DNA from: Candidatus Omnitrophota bacterium
GTDB lineage: Bacteria; Omnitrophota; Koll11; Tantalellales; Tantalellaceae
Length of the DNA stretch: 9,388 bases
Direction: 5' to 3'
NCBI GenBank assembly: GCA_015231715.1
Contig: JADGBB010000045.1
Location: 1 to 9,388, forward strand
Within the stretch, counting starts at the first letter, position 1. Each line of letters opens with the position of its first letter. A program made the position numbers and the translations under genes. This document shows positions 8,214 through 9,388 of this stretch, one piece after another. The notes below the pieces were generated by a model, which saw only the letters and a program-made list of their open reading frames with translations, searched no databases and was not told the origin of the DNA.

Positions 8214-8957
8214 TTATTTGAGCGCTTCTTTAAGTTCGTCCGCAAAACCCCAATGAAAAACAAGCGTATTAGCAAGCTTTTCTTCGTTCGAAGAGTTGTG
8301 CGTACCTGAATGGCCTAAATATGCATGGGCAAGCTCATGAGCAATTATAGCTTTGGCTTTTTTTGGGACAGAATCGAGTTCTGTTTTAAGTTTTGTGACA
8401 TACAGACCTTTTGTAAAAGTCGGCGGGTCGTCATCAAGAATAGTTATATTCGTTGAATTGGCTAAACTTCCTAACCCTTCAGAGTAAACCTCGGCAAAAA
8501 TAACAGGGTGAGTTCTGTCGGTCAGACGTAAAAAAGCCTTTTGAGGAAGTCTCATAAATACGTCTTTAATAGCGCCGTATAAAGCAGGAAAATCTTTAAT
8601 AATTTTTTGCGAGCAGAATTCTCCCAAATATTCCTGAACGACTTCTTCCCTGTCATCAAGCCGCCATCCTGTAATCTCATCTTTTTCAAGAACGAATGTA
8701 AGCGTGCATTTTTGGCCGTCATCCAAAACATGATCAAATGTTATCCATTCCTTCTCGCCGTCTTTCCTATAAGTACGCCTTGAATCTTTAGGATAATTCT
8801 CATACAAAGTCGCCTTGTTCATATGCACGGTAACATTTTCAAGGTCCGGCATATAATTTTTGTCCCTATGCGCCGAAAAGAAAAACATAGCCAACCCGAT
8901 CAAAAGTATGATCGCTAATAAAGATAAACTAATATAATAATTTTTCTTATGTTTCAT
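8214..8957 (-). CDS. Membrane-anchored HExxH zinc metallopeptidase, family not recognised
   Basis: Predicted metallopeptidase of 247 residues. A basic start (KHKK) followed by one hydrophobic helix (about 9-27) suggests an N-in, C-out anchor with the catalytic domain outside the cytoplasm. The zinc motif is HELAH at His207-Glu208-His211, followed by YLGH. Glu226 in EEKLAN is the probable third ligand, comparable to the ExxAD of gluzincins, although Asn230 replaces the usual Asp. HWGF (235-238) is a familiar ending for such domains. The middle region (about 35-200) matches nothing I recognise. Two cysteines, Cys84 and Cys115, could form a disulfide outside the cell membrane. No Shine-Dalgarno site precedes the ATG and the promoter is so close that the transcript may be leaderless. 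It ends 108 bp before marR, with no hairpin terminator visible, so read-through into the efflux operon is possible. Function and substrate are unknown. Confidence 0.85.
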   Translation of the reverse strand: MKHKKNYYISLSLLAIILLIGLAMFFFSAHRDKNYMPDLENVTVHMNKATLYENYPKDSRRTYRKDGEKEWITFDHVLDDGQKCTLTFVLEKDEITGWRLDDREEVVQEYLGEFCSQKIIKDFPALYGAIKDVFMRLPQKAFLRLTDRTHPVIFAEVYSEGLGSLANSTNITILDDDPPTFTKGLYVTKLKTELDSVPKKAKAIIAHELAHAYLGHSGTHNSSNEEKLANTLVFHWGFADELKEALK

Positions 8958-8963
8958 GGATTT

Positions 8964-8992
8964 ATTGTATCAAAACTACTAATGCATTGCAA
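8964..8992 (-). promoter_or_regulatory. Promoter of the metallopeptidase gene, predicting a leaderless mRNA
   Basis: On the minus strand, -35 TTGCAA (8987-8992, 4/6 match), a 17-bp spacer and -10 TACAAT (8964-8969, 5/6 match). Only 6 nt (AAATCC) separate the -10 box from the ATG at 8957, so the expected start of transcription falls on or within one or two bases of the start codon. No purine-rich ribosome site is present between them. Confidence 0.55.
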
Positions 8993-8998
8993 TAAGTC

Positions 8999-9029
8999 AA
9001 AAAAAGTTTAATCCTATTCACCATTAGGA
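8999..9029 (-). terminator. Weak intrinsic terminator after the DUF2283-like gene
   Basis: On the minus strand, a short stem TCCTA/TAGGA (arms at 9025-9029 and 9012-9016, loop of 8 nt) is followed after six bases by a run of seven T (8999-9005). The stem is only 5 bp and AT-rich, so termination would be inefficient; it could instead be chance. Confidence 0.3.
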
Positions 9030-9030
9030 A

Positions 9031-9318
9031 CTAGATTGGCTGCAAGTATGGATCAAGGTCTTTACATACACTCTTTTTAAACACGCTCTTTGTGTCGCGT
9101 ACGAGTTGATTAAATGTAGTTTGCCCGATTTTCACTCCAAGTATCTCTATACCTATTATATTATTGTCTTTATCGTAATCGATGTTTACAGAGCTATCAA
9201 GCTTTTCAGTATAAGAAACAGCTCGCGAGGCATATTGTATGTATACAGCCCTAGCAAGAGTGTCTACGCTAAATGATATTATCTTCTTATTTTTGCCGTT
9301 TATTTTTTTATTTTTCAT
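9031..9318 (-). CDS. Small DUF2283-like protein
   Basis: A 95-residue protein with no signal peptide or membrane segment, so probably cytoplasmic. After a lysine-rich start (residues 2-12) comes a stretch recalling DUF2283: a beta strand with AVYIQY (24-29), then NIDYDKDNNIIGIEILG (45-61), matching the family's v-DYD-dg-ivGIEIL ending. The tail from about 66 to 95 is longer than the short domain needs and has no recognised motif. DUF2283 has no firmly established biochemical activity; some members sit beside small toxin-like genes, but no such partner is visible here, and the left neighbour is a metallopeptidase. The start is supported by a TATAAT promoter just upstream and a weak GTGGTGG ribosome-site-like stretch about 6 nt before the ATG. 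Confidence 0.75.
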   Translation of the reverse strand: MKNKKINGKNKKIISFSVDTLARAVYIQYASRAVSYTEKLDSSVNIDYDKDNNIIGIEILGVKIGQTTFNQLVRDTKSVFKKSVCKDLDPYLQPI

Positions 9319-9342
9319 TTATACCACCACGTTGTTACTACT

Positions 9343-9370
9343 ATTATAACAGCATTTTTTTCGTTTACAA
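9343..9370 (-). promoter_or_regulatory. Promoter of the DUF2283-like gene
   Basis: On the minus strand, -35 TTGTAA (9365-9370, 4/6 match), a 16-bp spacer and a perfect -10 TATAAT (9343-9348). Transcription would start near 9336, giving a leader of about 18 nt to the ATG at 9318. Confidence 0.6.
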
Positions 9371-9383
9371 CCACACAATGGTT
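9369..9383. repeat. Small inverted repeat at the upstream edge of the DUF2283 promoter
   Basis: AACCA-CACAA-TGGTT, a perfect 5-bp stem with a 5-nt loop, overlaps the last two bases of the -35 box. No T-run follows on the minus strand, and the plus-strand continuation lies outside the window, so a terminator cannot be judged. It could be an operator or chance. Confidence 0.25.
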
Positions 9384-9388
9384 CATGC

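Noticed and set aside
8281..8294. Inverted repeat TCTTCG-TT-CGAAGA sharing TTCGAA with the candidate operator
   Set aside because: It is inside the 3' part of the metallopeptidase coding sequence and the flanks do not match the operator; a short palindrome of this kind is expected by chance.
8552..8737. 61-codon minus-strand frame inside the metallopeptidase gene
   Set aside because: It is a shifted reading of the same DNA without a ribosome site or recognisable domain; the longer frame carries the HELAH motif.

Overview
The window is an AT-rich bacterial segment in which every credible gene lies on the minus strand, so transcription runs from high to low coordinates. An RND inner-membrane pump with a TolC-family outer-membrane channel, plus exported proteins, points to a diderm (Gram-negative-type) bacterium. 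Genes use ATG starts, mostly purine-rich ribosome sites and the standard code. Nothing visible allows a safe phylum assignment. There are no rRNA, tRNA, CRISPR, insertion-sequence or phage features.

Right part (about 8200-9388): a small DUF2283-like gene (9031-9318) with its own sigma70-type promoter, then a membrane-anchored HExxH metallopeptidase of unrecognised family (8214-8957). The metallopeptidase has a good promoter so close to its ATG that its mRNA would be leaderless. A weak hairpin with a T-run lies between the two genes.

Left part (1-8200): one tightly packed operon, read in the order MarR-type repressor (7668-8105), TolC-family outer-membrane factor (6164-7696), AcrB-type RND pump (3033-6167), exported double-length M16 zinc peptidase (440-3025) and an aldo/keto reductase cut by the window edge (1-443). 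Three of the four junctions overlap by 4 to 29 nt and the fourth has a 7-nt gap, which implies co-transcription and translational coupling. The 108-bp gap upstream of marR holds a promoter (TTGCCC, 17 bp, TATACT) and, just downstream of the predicted transcription start, a palindrome that is a good candidate for the MarR operator.

Inferred working model: the MarR protein senses a small molecule, autoregulates and derepresses a pump and channel that expel toxic compounds or peptides. The M16 peptidase acts in the envelope on peptides, and the reductase detoxifies carbonyl compounds in the cytoplasm. The unusual points are the absence of a periplasmic adaptor gene from the visible operon, the M16 peptidase in the pump operon, and its fused architecture: the zinc site is only in the first half and the Arg/Tyr substrate-binding pair only in the second.
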